Positions 26,802 through 35,475 of a stretch of DNA of 64,000 nt are shown piece after piece; position 1 is the stretch's first letter; each line of letters begins with the position of its first letter. The notes below the pieces were generated by a model. It made no database searches. It had not been told where the DNA came from and saw only the letters and a list, made by a program, of their open reading frames with translations. The position numbers were made by a program, and so were the translations under genes. Source of the DNA: JBGTLU01 sp041743935 (GTDB lineage Bacteria > Bacteroidota > Bacteroidia > Sphingobacteriales > Sphingobacteriaceae). Location: the NCBI GenBank assembly GCA_041743935.1, contig JBGTLU010000026.1, positions 1 to 64,000 on the forward strand, written 5' to 3'.

Positions 26802-27167
26802 TTAGAGGAGGTAAAATTTTCGATAGAAATAAAAAAAGAACCATCCTAAAGCTATACCTATTATATCTGCCAAAAAATCAAACCAACTCCCTGATCGATA
26901 AGTATATACATACGATTGCAAAAGTTCAATGGCAGCTCCAAACAGAATTAATCCTATCCATACTACTGCAGAATCTATTTTTTTATAATGATGTGTGCCC
27001 CAAAAACTTAGAAAACTTAACACAACGAAAACACCAAGGTGGGCCAGTTTATCAAATCCTCTAAAGAGTGAAATAGCAGTTTCTAGCTTACCCGGTTCTT
27101 TTAATGTGAGATATAAAACAATGGCCGACCAAGTTATTGCTAACGAATAACTTCGCCAAAAACCCAT
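26802..27167 (-). CDS. VanZ-like membrane protein
   Basis: 121 residues with four predicted hydrophobic helices, containing the VanZ pattern DKLAHLGVFVVLSFLSF and the Glu-Leu-Gln helix AAIELLQSY followed by GSWFDFLADIIG. The family is named after a teicoplanin-resistance accessory protein, but most members have no known role. It begins two bases after gcvH ends. Confidence 0.88.
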   Translation of the reverse strand: MGFWRSYSLAITWSAIVLYLTLKEPGKLETAISLFRGFDKLAHLGVFVVLSFLSFWGTHHYKKIDSAVVWIGLILFGAAIELLQSYVYTYRSGSWFDFLADIIGIALGWFFFYFYRKFYLL

Positions 27168-27169
27168 AC

Positions 27170-27550
27170 TTATGCTCCTATTAAAGCTTTGTATGCATCA
27201 GAATTTAACAGGGATTCTAAATCATTTGCATTAGAAATGGAAATTTTCACCATCCAACCATCTCCATAAGGATCGGAGTTTACTAATTCTGGTTGTGTAT
27301 CTAATGCGGCATTTATTTCCAGAATGGTTCCAGAAAGGGGCATGTATAAATCAGAAACGGTTTTCACGGCTTCAACCGTACCAAAAACTTGCTCCGAATT
27401 TACGGTTTTCCCTAGGGTATTAATATCTACGTAAACGATATCTCCTAATTCGCGTTGGGCAAAATCAGTAATTCCGATGTAAGCTTCGGTTCCTTCTACT
27501 CGTACCCATTCGTGGTCTTTGGTGTATTTTAATTCAGCCGGAAAGTTCAT
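27170..27550 (-). CDS. gcvH: Glycine cleavage system H protein GcvH
   Basis: 126-residue lipoyl carrier of the glycine cleavage system. The lipoylated lysine is Lys63 in VEAVKTVSDLYMPLSG. Upstream segments HEWVRVEG and GITDFAQRELGDIVYVD are typical. No gcvT or gcvP is in the window. It lies downstream of sprA, separated by a 210-base spacer, and carries its own -7 box, so it is probably transcribed separately with the vanZ-like gene. Confidence 0.96.
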   Translation of the reverse strand: MNFPAELKYTKDHEWVRVEGTEAYIGITDFAQRELGDIVYVDINTLGKTVNSEQVFGTVEAVKTVSDLYMPLSGTILEINAALDTQPELVNSDPYGDGWMVKISISNANDLESLLNSDAYKALIGA

Positions 27551-27760
27551 TTTGTCTTATTTTGTTTCGATTTCAAAAGTAAAATTCTTTTTTAATTTTT
27601 AGTGTATTGGTGTGTTGAATTGTTGAATTGTTGGTAGCGATGCCTCGCTAGTTAAATTGTTGAACTGTTGAATTATTTAGAAGGTTTAGTTAAAACTAAC
27701 AACTAATCACTCCCATTTCAAAATTCAAAATTCACATTTCTCTCATCTCTTTTCTCAAAT
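27551..27760. repeat. Spacer between sprA and gcvH with short tandem repeats and a palindrome
   Basis: The 210 bases hold no ORF I can support. At 27574-27581 (reverse) is TACTTTTG, an exact -7 box, 24 bases before gcvH. From about 27613 to 27673 a unit like TTGTTGAA(T/C) recurs on both sides of a palindrome GTAGCGATGCCTCGCTAG (27636-27653). Further right TTAGTT-AA-AACTAA forms a small hairpin and the rest is AAATTC/TCTCATC low-complexity sequence. Confidence 0.6.
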
Positions 27761-30700
27761 CTAATTCAACGCCAATCGTAAACTCATTCCAAAATTAGCA
27801 AAAGAAGTTTTGAATGAACTCGAAGTAGCTGGTTGTGTAATGTTTAAATCATAGAATAACCTAAAGTTTACTTTGGCATTAATTACAGCATCTATGGATG
27901 GACGGAAAGTGAAATTATCGGTTCCCCCGGCAATAGTTGCCTCATCTACATCCACCCGGTAAATAATGGTTTTACTCGAGCGATAAGAAACATCCACCTT
28001 AACATTTAAATCGGTGGTGGCTGTAGGGCTACCTCCCAAGTTGAAAGGCAATTTAAATTTATTGGTACGATAACCCATTCCTAATACTATTTGATTGTCT
28101 TTTTGTTGAGATAATTGGAAATTGGCTAAACTAAAACTCAATTGCCTAGATTTTCTGTACTCAAAATTGGCGGTTATATTACTCTTAAAGCGCATATCGG
28201 CACCAAATAGTGGTTGAAAATTCTCTGAAATGGTGATAAAGTTTACTTGAAACTGGGGTAAAAAATTACCGGCAACATCTCTAGTGAATACATTTCCATC
28301 GCTATCTGCCTGAAACCTTACCAGTGAATTATAGCTGCTTATACCATAAGAAGATCGGTAAGAATGATTGATATTAATGCTTGAAAAAAGATTACTGAAT
28401 AGGGGTAATCTTGCTAAACCGTTGTAAACAATGCGCCAATTTGGTAACGGTAAACTTGGAAATTGTTTTAAGGAAGTAGTAGCTGCATCTTTTCCTAAAT
28501 AAGCAGATAAGAATGAGTTAATTACCACATCTTGTGAGTTTCTGCCATATCCATCTGCAAAACCATCAGGGTTTGTACCCGCAGAAAACGGATTTTGAGC
28601 TCCAAATCGCTGAGAAATAATACTTCTATTTTGTTCAAATTGTCTGAATACAGCCGAGAAATTATTTGCTCCGCTCTCGGGTTTAAATGCGGTGCGTAGT
28701 GAAATAATGGATAAGTTAAAATTACCTGTTGTAACCGGACTGAAGTTCTGGAAATTTCCAGTTAAGTCATCAAATCTAAAATTAGATAACTCATTGGTGG
28801 TTTTACTTCTATTACCTGTTAATTCAATCCTGAAATCGCGGAACGGTTCAATGGTGGCTCTGTAGTTGACATCTTCTCTGGCGGTACGTGCAAATTGCGC
28901 ATTTTGACGGTTATAAGACGTTATCCAGCCATTGCGTGCCGCTTTTTGTCGGATATCTTTTTGGCTACCCAAAATAAATCCTAAGCCTGGTGCATTTTGG
29001 TTGAAATCGTAACCAAAATAATCTGTACCTGGAGTGTAGCCTGGCAGAAAAGTACCCTCTGTTGTGCTGTAAGAACCGCCTATGTTTCGTACACTCATTA
29101 AAATGCGAAGAAACACTTTATCTAAACCAAATTTTGGTGGTGGCGGACGTTTTACTGTATCGTCTTTTGCAGGTTTAGCTGGTGCAACCCTGTTGTTGAT
29201 GGCTCTTAAGTACTCGGATTTATTATAAAACTGCAATAAATTTAATTGCGGGTTAAACTGTACGGTTTTAGCATTTGAAATGGTATTACCCAATTCAATA
29301 GTATCGTTTTGCAAGGTTGCTAATGGTTCGCCACGCCAGGTAAATTGTGTAGTATAACGCACAGTACCGTTTATCCAATCCAATGCTTTTATTTTATTGA
29401 TTGGCAAGCTGTAAGTAAAGTTTAAGGTCTGATTAAAATCGGTAGTTCTGCCACCTTCAAAAAATCGTTTCATAACAGTATCTCGTTTGGCTTCATCTAA
29501 TCTGCCTTCAGGTTCATCTACAATGGCAATACTGCCTGCCGAGTAATCTAATTTAAGGGCATTGGTTAAATCCCAACGCATACCATACGTTTTGGTAATC
29601 CCAAAATTTCTATTAAAAGAAGTTGGTGCAGAGAAAAATGAATTAGGGTCGGTTGCACGAAGGGTGTTTTCGCCAAGTGCTCTATCTACATCTAATCTAA
29701 AATCAAATGAAGATGGGAATAAATTAAAGTTGAAATCTTTTATAAGTTTTAAATTATTTGATTTGATGAGTTTATCAAATGGCCGGATATTTTTTGGTAA
29801 TCGTTGATAATTATACGATAATCCTCCTCGGTAATTTTTACTTGCATTATTCTCAATGATGTAGCTGGTCTGAATCAAATCTGAGAAGGTATATGTGAAG
29901 CTAAAATTCTCAATATCATATAATTGATGTTTACGTTGTGTGTTGGTTCTCACTTTACGCACATTGGTAAAGTTGATACTACGGCGCGTAACAACATCAT
30001 TGGTTATGTCTGCCAAAGAATCTCTTCGCGAAGCAGGCAAAATTTCTAGCGATTGTTTTAGGCGGATATCGGGCGCTGTAGGGTTGTATTCTGGTTTACG
30101 AATATCTTGCGAGAACGAAACATACATTGGAATTTTAATGCCTGATTTTTCTGGAAAAAACTTGCCTAATTCTACGCTACTAGCCACATCAAATTGAGTA
30201 TTATCGGATATGTTTCTTTCGTTTACTTTCTTATCTATCGACCCAAAACCAAATGTACTTTTGCTACCAGAAAGGGTTACGTTGGCAAAATCGGCTAGTT
30301 TTGCATTTAATCTGGCAGTGGCTGCCCAGCCACCCTCATTATCCACTCCGGTTAATCGCAGTTCATTAACCCATATTTGTGCGGTTTTCTCTAGACCATC
30401 ATCCGATGGGTTTAAGACGGCTCGCAATGGATTTCTTACTCCAATCATCATTACCCTAACTTTACTCAAATCTGGTTGGCCTACTACGGTAACTCGGTTA
30501 TTAGGTTTTTCTGGGTCGATGAAGAAGTATGGTTGGTTAATGGGAGCAAAATCATTATTACGTGCTTGTTTGGCATCTTGCAACACACTCAAGAGAATAT
30601 CAAAATTATTTTCTTGCGGCCAAATTAAAAACGGATCGGAAGTACCAGAAAATGTAACTTTTAAAGGTATTTCGTATTCGTAATAATTATTCTGAAAATC

Positions 30701-33700
30701 GGAACCTAATCTAATAAAAGCACGTACATCGCCGTTGTTTAACATTGGTCCTTCGGCATGGGCAAACATTTCTAAGCGATTGTATTGCCTGAAATCAAAG
30801 GAGATATTTTTAAAAGCAGCACGAGCAAAACCGTCTTGTAAACCTTGTACATTTAGTACCAATGCCTGTTCATTTTGCCTAATATTTTCTCTAAAACTCG
30901 TTACGTTTTGTTCTTGTTCAATCCCTGGAGGTAAAACATATGGAATTGGTTGGCGATTCCCGTTTTCTTCTAAATTGATGGTAGTTACCTCGAATATAGA
31001 ATTATCTGAACCAATGGCCCCCAGCTCCTTTATATCTTTTAGTGGGTTTGCTTCTACATTGTATCTACGCCACTCGCCACGTAATAATTGCAACTTAGCA
31101 AACCGTAGGATGACGGTATCTTCAAATCCGGTCATGAACATTCGCATAAACCGAATGGATTTAAAATCCTGGATTCCTCCAACTCTGTTTGTAAATTGCT
31201 GTATTGGCACTTTAAACTGATACCAAGTTACCGGTTGTGTTTGTCCGTTTGCTAAACGTACATTGGTTGTTACTTTATCGGATATAAAGTTTCTGCCTAC
31301 TTCTAAATCTTGCTGACGGATAGAAACCCGATACTGAAAATACTCATCGGTACGGCTCATGGTATTATCGCGGTTCACGTCTTCGCCATCGGGTATTGGG
31401 GTGGAGGAACCGTTTTGTACACCAAAATCTTCTAAAGATTGTTCGTTGGTTTTAGAGTTTCCTTCTAAACCGTTGTATTTTCTATATCGTTCCAGAATTT
31501 TTGCATTGGCTGCATCTAATTTATCGCCTCGGTAATAAATGAAATTATCGCTAGAGGGGTCTTGTAATATTTTCTCAAGTTCAACTGGGTCGGTAATGAT
31601 TTGGCTTAGTTGGTTTATAAAGTCTTGGAAAAAGATACGTTCGGTATCATCATTTAATCCATCTAAACCTACATCTTGTAACCTACGTGCGTTGGGGTCG
31701 TTATCAAAAGAATTGGTTACGGGTTGCAATTTTGCAACTCTTCCCCATGCTGTATTGTCTACTTTAGATAAATCTCCATCTGGGGGCAACCCATTTTCTA
31801 TGCTACGTCTTCCGTCTTTTAATATATCTTCTGAAATATTACCTAAATTAAAATAAAGGTCGCCACCAGATGCATTTCGGTTATTAATGAAAGGGTCCAT
31901 AACCCAAAATTCTATAAATTCTACATTTAGGGTTTCAAAATCATTGGTTTCTAGCCTCCTGAAAATACCTCCCCATTTACTGCTTGGGTTTTTGAGCGAG
32001 CCGTCGGGATTAACATCCAATGTGTAATTATAAGGCCCTCTTTTTCGGGGATAATAAGATAAATCGAAGGTGGTGAGTAAATTTGGTTGTCCGCTAATGA
32101 TGGGTTTGTTCGGGAAAACTTCTCTTTCTTCTATTTGCCGTACGTAATGATTTGAAAGTTCATCGGCATCGGTTCGGATATTGGCAGGAGTAATGTTGCT
32201 ATTTCTGCTAAAAAATATCGGGTCGATGTTGTAAAACGCCAACCTAGCGCGATTAAAACCGTAACGTAAATCATTAACTAACTCAGATTCAGGAAATAGT
32301 TGCGGTGTTCCTGATATAATCCATGCATTTGCATTTTTTAAGTCGATGGTAGAGCGGCTTCCTTCAAAATCATCTAAATAAGCCACACCATTACTTGCTC
32401 CTCCTACGTTTATGGCTTTTGCAACTCCCGGCATTAGTTGCGCGAATTCTGCATTAAATGTTACGCTTGAGTTTTCTTTGGTGCTAATAAATGGAAGAAA
32501 ATCGACCAATCGGGTTAATATCCTAGAATCAGAGCGGTAGTTTAAATCAAAACCATAAATGGTGTTAGAAACCGATTCATCTCCTATGCTTACTTTATTG
32601 GTAAGGGGCCTTTCGCTTAAGTTAAGTATGGTACCACCTAAGTTTAATTTATTGCTGTATTTATAATCAAACCTAGCTCCAAAAAGGGATTTTGTTTGAA
32701 TGCCAAAAAGTTCATTGCTTTCTAGTTTTATATTAATTTGTTGCCCAGAGTTTAAGATGGCATCGTTGATAATGCGCACCCTGCCAATGTTATAATCTAC
32801 TGTAAAATCTACCCCTTCTACCAAAACAGAGGCACCTGAGGTTACTTGTACAGAGCCTTGCGGAATGTTGATAGAGTTTAAACTAAACTCAGAGCTATTG
32901 GTAGAGCGGTAACTGCCTTTAAAAAAGTATTTATTTAATTCAGGGAATTGTTGCGCCTGAAATCGGGTAGAGTCATACAATTGTTGGAAAACATATTTAT
33001 TGGAAAGTAATACTTCGCTTGGGTCGAATTGCTTGCGTAAATCGTTTCCAAACGGCTCTATAACCGGGAAAGTTAGTCTTCCGTTGGCTGGATCTATGGT
33101 GATGCCGGGGATAAAATCAAAAATTCCATCTGGGTTGCGAGATTGTTGGAGATTTATTTGATCTAGATTGGTTAGTTGTAAAAACGTTTTTCCACGTGTC
33201 CGAATTCCTTCTGCAATTACAGGTTGTTCTATTCCGGTACTTTCATCTAATCTGAATACATCTAGTTTAAATTCTTGACTACTAATTTGAAATGCACCTA
33301 ATGAATAGATGTTTTTCATCATCAACTGCCAGGTTGGCAAATTGGGTTTTACGGTTTCGTTTTTTAGTAATTTGGTGAAAAGTACGGTTGGTTCGTTGGG
33401 GTTATTGGCAATATCAGAAGAAAATTCTCCTACCTGATATTCTACACCATTAAAAGTGTACCTATACGCAACTGCCAAAACCTCATCTGAGTTTAAGGCT
33501 TGGTTTAAAGAGATATAACCCAATGCAACATTTAGAGTAAACTCTCTGTCGCTTAGCTTTCTAGCAAAGTTTAATCTTCCAAAATTATCCGTACCACCGG
33601 TACCGTTAAAATAGGAAAAGATGGTATTATCATTAGAGTTACGTACTTGCGGGGGCAAATTATCCAGCAAATTATTGGATTGTTGTACCGGAAACGAGGG

Positions 33701-34894
33701 GTCTAAAAAACCTGAAGGGAGTGGATTAAATCCAGCACCACCTTGTACTAAAGCGGAGTTAAATGGATTATTTTCACCTAAGTCTAAAAATGCAATGATA
33801 TCTCTTGCATCGGTATTGGTATTGGTTTTATTGGTTATCCAAACTTCAATTTTAGAAATAATAACACCAGAATTTACCACAGGTAAGTTGGCAAGAGACT
33901 GGTTATAGTTTGCTCTAAAAAAATTTGCTAGAAAATAATGTCGGTTAGCATCGTAATTATCGGCAGCAATTCTAAATTCATTTATTTGTGAGCCATTGCT
34001 TATGGTTATTTGTTTTTGTTCTGATTTTTGTTGAGATATTACGGTGGTAACATCTAACCTGCCAAACTTTAGTTGAGTTTTTACTCCAAACAGGGCTTGG
34101 CTACCATTAATTAATGTACCGTTTATTGGTAGACTTACGTTACCAGCTTCAATTTTCTGGATGATATCATCTTTGTAGCCTGTAAAGTCAAATTTGATTT
34201 GATTTTCGAAATCAAACTGCGCTTCTGTATTGTAATTGGTAGTTACTTTAAGTTTATCGCCAATGCTTCCGGTTAGATTTAGTTGAATTCTTTGGTCAAA
34301 ATCGAAGCTACTTTGTCTGCGTTGCCTTTCATTGAATAGAGGGTTGGAGTTTCGGTTAATTCGTCCTCCAAACGTTATTTCTGCTGAACCTTGTGGTCTA
34401 ATATCAATGGCACTTCCACCAAAAATTCGATCAAATACTTGGCTTCTAACTTGCAATCTTGGGATAAGCCCTCTGTCTTGTAAAGCAGATAAGGAGCCTC
34501 GTTTTTGTAACCAGTATTCGTATTTGCTTAGAGCCAACTCGTAATCTAAATATTCTTGATACGTAAGGTACTGAGGCATTCTGTATAACCTTTCGCCAAT
34601 AAACTCTTTTATGGTATACATTCTGGTAATCGGGTCGTATTCTACCTCTCTGCGTATATTACTTGGATTACGCAAATCAAATCGATTACCGGGGCGAGTT
34701 AACACGTCAAATCTGTCAACGATTGGATATCTAAGAATAACAGAATCTTTTTTATCTACAGGTGGTATAGCTGGTCTGTTTTGTTGGGCATGGGCTGTTA
34801 TGATGAGCGTAACAAAAGCACATACTAAACTCAACCGACGAAAAATCCGGATACAGATATTTGTTTGTAAACTTTTAGATTGATTTACCGTCAC
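27761..34894 (-). CDS. sprA: Type IX secretion outer-membrane translocon SprA (Sov)
   Basis: 2377 residues, the size of the giant 36-strand barrel that exports type IX secretion cargo and gliding adhesins across the outer membrane. After an N-terminal signal (ending near AHAQ, residue 37) come SprA features: FTGYKDDIIQKIEAGNVSLP, the plug region with VAYLDDFEGSRSTIDL, and many aromatic-ended beta strands to a C-terminal FANFGMSLRLALN. The start is GTG overlapping the ruvA stop as GTGA. Gene order maeB-ruvA-sprA-gcvH-vanZ-like is, as far as I recall, frequent in Bacteroidota. Confidence 0.95.
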   Translation of the reverse strand: MTVNQSKSLQTNICIRIFRRLSLVCAFVTLIITAHAQQNRPAIPPVDKKDSVILRYPIVDRFDVLTRPGNRFDLRNPSNIRREVEYDPITRMYTIKEFIGERLYRMPQYLTYQEYLDYELALSKYEYWLQKRGSLSALQDRGLIPRLQVRSQVFDRIFGGSAIDIRPQGSAEITFGGRINRNSNPLFNERQRRQSSFDFDQRIQLNLTGSIGDKLKVTTNYNTEAQFDFENQIKFDFTGYKDDIIQKIEAGNVSLPINGTLINGSQALFGVKTQLKFGRLDVTTVISQQKSEQKQITISNGSQINEFRIAADNYDANRHYFLANFFRANYNQSLANLPVVNSGVIISKIEVWITNKTNTNTDARDIIAFLDLGENNPFNSALVQGGAGFNPLPSGFLDPSFPVQQSNNLLDNLPPQVRNSNDNTIFSYFNGTGGTDNFGRLNFARKLSDREFTLNVALGYISLNQALNSDEVLAVAYRYTFNGVEYQVGEFSSDIANNPNEPTVLFTKLLKNETVKPNLPTWQLMMKNIYSLGAFQISSQEFKLDVFRLDESTGIEQPVIAEGIRTRGKTFLQLTNLDQINLQQSRNPDGIFDFIPGITIDPANGRLTFPVIEPFGNDLRKQFDPSEVLLSNKYVFQQLYDSTRFQAQQFPELNKYFFKGSYRSTNSSEFSLNSINIPQGSVQVTSGASVLVEGVDFTVDYNIGRVRIINDAILNSGQQINIKLESNELFGIQTKSLFGARFDYKYSNKLNLGGTILNLSERPLTNKVSIGDESVSNTIYGFDLNYRSDSRILTRLVDFLPFISTKENSSVTFNAEFAQLMPGVAKAINVGGASNGVAYLDDFEGSRSTIDLKNANAWIISGTPQLFPESELVNDLRYGFNRARLAFYNIDPIFFSRNSNITPANIRTDADELSNHYVRQIEEREVFPNKPIISGQPNLLTTFDLSYYPRKRGPYNYTLDVNPDGSLKNPSSKWGGIFRRLETNDFETLNVEFIEFWVMDPFINNRNASGGDLYFNLGNISEDILKDGRRSIENGLPPDGDLSKVDNTAWGRVAKLQPVTNSFDNDPNARRLQDVGLDGLNDDTERIFFQDFINQLSQIITDPVELEKILQDPSSDNFIYYRGDKLDAANAKILERYRKYNGLEGNSKTNEQSLEDFGVQNGSSTPIPDGEDVNRDNTMSRTDEYFQYRVSIRQQDLEVGRNFISDKVTTNVRLANGQTQPVTWYQFKVPIQQFTNRVGGIQDFKSIRFMRMFMTGFEDTVILRFAKLQLLRGEWRRYNVEANPLKDIKELGAIGSDNSIFEVTTINLEENGNRQPIPYVLPPGIEQEQNVTSFRENIRQNEQALVLNVQGLQDGFARAAFKNISFDFRQYNRLEMFAHAEGPMLNNGDVRAFIRLGSDFQNNYYEYEIPLKVTFSGTSDPFLIWPQENNFDILLSVLQDAKQARNNDFAPINQPYFFIDPEKPNNRVTVVGQPDLSKVRVMMIGVRNPLRAVLNPSDDGLEKTAQIWVNELRLTGVDNEGGWAATARLNAKLADFANVTLSGSKSTFGFGSIDKKVNERNISDNTQFDVASSVELGKFFPEKSGIKIPMYVSFSQDIRKPEYNPTAPDIRLKQSLEILPASRRDSLADITNDVVTRRSINFTNVRKVRTNTQRKHQLYDIENFSFTYTFSDLIQTSYIIENNASKNYRGGLSYNYQRLPKNIRPFDKLIKSNNLKLIKDFNFNLFPSSFDFRLDVDRALGENTLRATDPNSFFSAPTSFNRNFGITKTYGMRWDLTNALKLDYSAGSIAIVDEPEGRLDEAKRDTVMKRFFEGGRTTDFNQTLNFTYSLPINKIKALDWINGTVRYTTQFTWRGEPLATLQNDTIELGNTISNAKTVQFNPQLNLLQFYNKSEYLRAINNRVAPAKPAKDDTVKRPPPPKFGLDKVFLRILMSVRNIGGSYSTTEGTFLPGYTPGTDYFGYDFNQNAPGLGFILGSQKDIRQKAARNGWITSYNRQNAQFARTAREDVNYRATIEPFRDFRIELTGNRSKTTNELSNFRFDDLTGNFQNFSPVTTGNFNLSIISLRTAFKPESGANNFSAVFRQFEQNRSIISQRFGAQNPFSAGTNPDGFADGYGRNSQDVVINSFLSAYLGKDAATTSLKQFPSLPLPNWRIVYNGLARLPLFSNLFSSININHSYRSSYGISSYNSLVRFQADSDGNVFTRDVAGNFLPQFQVNFITISENFQPLFGADMRFKSNITANFEYRKSRQLSFSLANFQLSQQKDNQIVLGMGYRTNKFKLPFNLGGSPTATTDLNVKVDVSYRSSKTIIYRVDVDEATIAGGTDNFTFRPSIDAVINAKVNFRLFYDLNITQPATSSSFKTSFANFGMSLRLALN

Positions 34895-35475
34895 AAATTT
34901 TTTAGAGCCTGCTTTATTAATTGTTCTACTGTATAATCTGGATTTTGCTTTGCTATTCCATCCAGTACTTTGTCCGCCTGATTTTTTACAAAACCAAGCA
35001 TAACCAATGCAGATAACGCTTCGTCTTTAGCAGTATTATTAATTTGTGTAGAAATGAATGAGCCGGTACTTTCTTTTTTGAGTTTATCTTGTAATTCAAG
35101 TACCATACGTTGTGCAGATTTTGGACCAATTCCTTTAATTTTTTGGATAAGTGGCACATTTGCAGTACTTATTGCTTGCTCTAATTCTTCGGGTGTAACA
35201 GAAGATAATATCATACGACCAGTGTTTGGCCCAATACCAGAAACAGAAATTAGATGCAAAAATAATCGTCTTTCACCTTCTTCAGCAAAACCGTATAGGG
35301 TATGTGAATCTTCTTTTACATGTAAATAGGTATGTAAGCGCAAGCGGTCGGTACTTTTCTCAATTTTTGTATAGGTGTGTAAAGAGATATTGATGTAATA
35401 ACCAACTCCACCGGCATCAATAATCACGTGAGTGGGGGTTTTTACGGCTAGTTTTCCTTCAATGTAGGCTATCAT
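34891..35475 (-). CDS. ruvA: Holliday junction helicase subunit RuvA
   Basis: 194 residues. The N-terminal OB domain begins MIAYIEGKLAVKTPTHVII, then the tandem helix-hairpin-helix region with VSGIGPNTGRMIL and KIKGIGPKSAQRMVLEL, and a small C-terminal domain (DEALSALVMLGF) that contacts RuvB. RuvA binds four-way junctions and guides branch migration. Start overlaps the maeB stop by one base and the end overlaps sprA by four, so it is sandwiched in one operon. ruvB is not in the window. Confidence 0.96.
   Translation of the reverse strand: MIAYIEGKLAVKTPTHVIIDAGGVGYYINISLHTYTKIEKSTDRLRLHTYLHVKEDSHTLYGFAEEGERRLFLHLISVSGIGPNTGRMILSSVTPEELEQAISTANVPLIQKIKGIGPKSAQRMVLELQDKLKKESTGSFISTQINNTAKDEALSALVMLGFVKNQADKVLDGIAKQNPDYTVEQLIKQALKNL

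Noticed and set aside
29562..31856. Several open frames on the plus strand opposite sprA (81-161 codons)
   Set aside because: They are antisense shadows of a long beta-barrel gene, with no start-site signals, no protein-like composition and no conserved motif.
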